From Candidatus Dormiibacterota bacterium (GTDB taxonomy: Bacteria; Chloroflexota; Dormibacteria; Aeolococcales; Aeolococcaceae): a DNA stretch of 14,378 bases. Made by a program: the position numbers and the translations under genes. Within the stretch, counting starts at the first letter, position 1, and every line of letters starts with the position of its first letter. Positions 12,697 through 14,378 of this stretch are shown piece by piece. The DNA is taken from assembly GCA_003136295.1 (NCBI GenBank), contig PLDZ01000037.1, positions 1-14,378 on the forward strand, given 5' to 3'. Under the pieces are notes generated by a model. That model had not been told where the DNA came from and searched no databases. It was given only the letters and a program-made list of their open reading frames with translations.

Positions 12697-14378
12697 ATGG
12701 CGACACGTATCGCTGCTCGGGCGACAGTCCTTGTTGTCGACGACGATCCTCTGATACGCGAGGCGACGGAGCGCATCCTGAAGAAGGCCCTCTACCACGT
12801 GGTGCAAGCAGCCAGTGCCAGCGAGGCACGAGCGGTCTGGACAAGGTTCCACCCGGAGGTTGCCCTTGTCGATCTCGAGCTCGGCGGCGAACCCGGGTCG
12901 GCGCTGCTGAATGAACAGTGGGTTCGTGATCGAGACACTGCGATCGTCGTGTTGACGGGATCTGATGACGTCGACGTGGCGAACGAATCCTTCGAACACG
13001 GAGCGTCAGGCTACGTGGTCAAGCCATTCACACCGAACGAGCTCCTCATGCAGGTCAGCAGTGCGCTTCGCCGCCGGCATCTGGAGCGAGCTGCCGCCGA
13101 CAACGTCCGAGAACTCGAGCGGAAGGTTGTCGAGAGCGCGACGGGCGTCAGCGAGGTGAGGGCGCTCCTGGAGAACATCACGTCGGGATCGTCGCATGCC
13201 GACGAGCAGATCGTGCAACACCTCAGTTCGGCCGTGTGTCTTCGCGATGACGACACCGGTCGACACATCGAGAGGATCAGTGTCACCGCCGCGGCGCTCG
13301 CGGAGTGGTGCGGATTCGTGGTCGATCCCGCGCCCGCGATGCGCCTCGCCGCTGCGCTGCATGATGTCGGCAAGATCGGAATTCCCGATTGGGTGCTGCA
13401 CAAACCAGACCGCCTGACCCCGGACGAGAGAACGATCATTGAGCGGCACTGCGAGCTGGGCCACGCCCTTCTGAGGGGCTCGAACAGCCCGGTACTCCAA
13501 CTTGCCGCATCTGTGGCGTTGAATCATCACGAACGTTGGGACGGGAATGGGTATCCGAACCGCCGCAGCGGGAGTGACATTCCCATAGAAGCACGCATCA
13601 CCGCGGTGGCGGACGTCTTTGACGCCCTCACGCGGGATCGACTCTACAGGGCGGCACTTCCGGTGGACACTGCCGTTGACGTCATGATGCGCGATCGCGC
13701 CCGCCGCTTTGATCCGCACCTGCTTGATGTCTTTCTCGATCATCTGGACGACGTCCTGGACCTCACGAGGGACTTGCCGGATCCATCGATGGCGCGGGTG
13801 ACGCGCATCGTTGTGGCCGGCGATGAGCCGGTTCTCGTGGACGGTCTGCTGCGACTCATGGATCGACGAGGGGAGATGCGCGTGATCGGGAGCTGTCGGA
13901 CATCGGTCGAGGTGCTCCAAACGGTGCGGAGCCTCCGCCCCGACGTGGTGTTGGCCGACTACCGAATGCTCGAAGGTGAAGGGGCGGGCTTGACGGAGGT
14001 CGTGCTGGCAGAACACCCCGAGACGAAGGTGGTCGTGCTGATCGACACGGCGGCACCGGAAGCCGCGCTCCGATGCATCTCCGCCGGCTGCTCGGGGGTG
14101 ATTGCAAAGACCGCGTCCGTGGATGATGTCGCAAGAGCGATCCGGCGCGTCCATGACGGCGAGGTGGTGATTCCCGCCGCACTCCTCCCACGGGTCGTTT
14201 CAGGGTTGCGTCGGACCGGACACCGTGTTGGTGATGACCTGACGCGCCGAGAGGCCGAAGTGCTCGGACATCTGGCCCGCGGCCTCTCACTGATGGACAT
14301 CGCTGACGCGATGTCCATCAGCCTGAATACTGCCCGCAACCACACCCAGCGCATGCTCGAGAAGCTGGGAGCGCACTC
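12697..14378 (+). CDS. REC - HD-GYP - REC - LuxR HTH fusion regulator, 3' end outside the window
   Basis: Open from ATG 12697 to the window end (560 codons). Residues about 9-125 form a canonical receiver (DDD at 15-17, D59, T87, K109). A coiled linker spans about 130-170. Residues about 175-350 form an HD-GYP phosphodiesterase: DDDTGRH ending at H190, H222-D223 in LHDVGKIGIPD, NHHERWDGNGYP at 276-287, and AVADVFDALT. The ligands for cutting c-di-GMP are present. Residues about 369-490 form a second receiver of NarL type with D421 and K471, but with Gly at one acidic-pocket position (375) and Ile at the Thr/Ser position (449), so phosphorylation is doubtful. From 515 on, LTRREAEVLGHLARG and MSISLNTARNHTQRML are a LuxR helix-turn-helix. 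The Shine-Dalgarno is weak (AGGGCGG). Confidence 0.9.
   Translation, partial: MATRIAARATVLVVDDDPLIREATERILKKALYHVVQAASASEARAVWTRFHPEVALVDLELGGEPGSALLNEQWVRDRDTAIVVLTGSDDVDVANESFEHGASGYVVKPFTPNELLMQVSSALRRRHLERAAADNVRELERKVVESATGVSEVRALLENITSGSSHADEQIVQHLSSAVCLRDDDTGRHIERISVTAAALAEWCGFVVDPAPAMRLAAALHDVGKIGIPDWVLHKPDRLTPDERTIIERHCELGHALLRGSNSPVLQLAASVALNHHERWDGNGYPNRRSGSDIPIEARITAVADVFDALTRDRLYRAALPVDTAVDVMMRDRARRFDPHLLDVFLDHLDDVLDLTRDLPDPSMARVTRIVVAGDEPVLVDGLLRLMDRRGEMRVIGSCRTSVEVLQTVRSLRPDVVLADYRMLEGEGAGLTEVVLAEHPETKVVVLIDTAAPEAALRCISAGCSGVIAKTASVDDVARAIRRVHDGEVVIPAALLPRVVSGLRRTGHRVGDDLTRREAEVLGHLARGLSLMDIADAMSISLNTARNHTQRMLEKLGAH

Noticed and set aside
13006..14154. A 382-codon minus-strand frame opposite the HD-GYP fusion gene
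   Set aside because: The plus-strand product has clear REC, HD-GYP and HTH motifs; the antisense frame is His/Arg-rich with no domain.

Overview
The window is a GC-rich, gene-dense bacterial chromosomal segment. Frequent GTG/TTG starts, an ECF sigma factor, TANNNT-type -10 boxes, a WxL/DUF916-like secreted pair, a MEDS sensor and DUF2182 suggest a soil-type Actinomycetota or a neighbouring high-GC terrabacterial lineage. No rRNA, tRNA, CRISPR array or complete mobile element was seen, so the taxonomic guess rests on gene content and composition alone.

Layout. (1) 1-600: two small leftward genes, a truncated DUF1801 protein and a VOC/glyoxalase-fold protein. (2) 786-1347: a decayed secreted alpha/beta hydrolase whose N- and C-terminal ends survive in different frames with the catalytic middle missing; then a DUF1003 membrane protein (1413-1907). 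(3) 1991-5214: a sensor and regulator block. It holds a zinc-ribbon miniprotein, a Crp/Fnr-type regulator with no obvious start codon, a PAS-LuxR regulator, and a divergent XRE-MEDS regulator. Two near-identical dyads (GNGTCA-N2-TGACAC) sit upstream of the two leftward regulators. (4) 5294-6034: a small protein apparently made from a leaderless mRNA behind an 11-bp tandem repeat, overlapping by ATGA a secreted beta-rich protein that carries a compensated double frameshift.

(5) 6236-10552: a redox-flavoured group. DUF1326 and DUF2182 form an overlapping pair on the + strand. Facing them is an ECF sigma gene overlapping (ATGA) a membrane Rieske [2Fe-2S] protein whose topology resembles an anti-sigma factor. 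On the other side lie a COG4315-type lipoprotein and a DoxX-like membrane protein. The motif GTAAC-N16-GGTA occurs just upstream of both the sigma gene and the lipoprotein gene, with a third near-copy between them. I infer an autoregulated sigma/Rieske switch controlling the lipoprotein-DoxX operon. This is the best candidate for an undescribed system in the window.

(6) 10717-12628: a secreted WxL-like beta protein and a DUF916-like, membrane-anchored partner, separated by a strong hairpin. (7) 12697-14378: a regulator, open at the window end, that fuses REC, HD-GYP (c-di-GMP phosphodiesterase), a second degenerate REC, and a LuxR helix-turn-helix in one chain, an unusual joining of second-messenger turnover and DNA binding.
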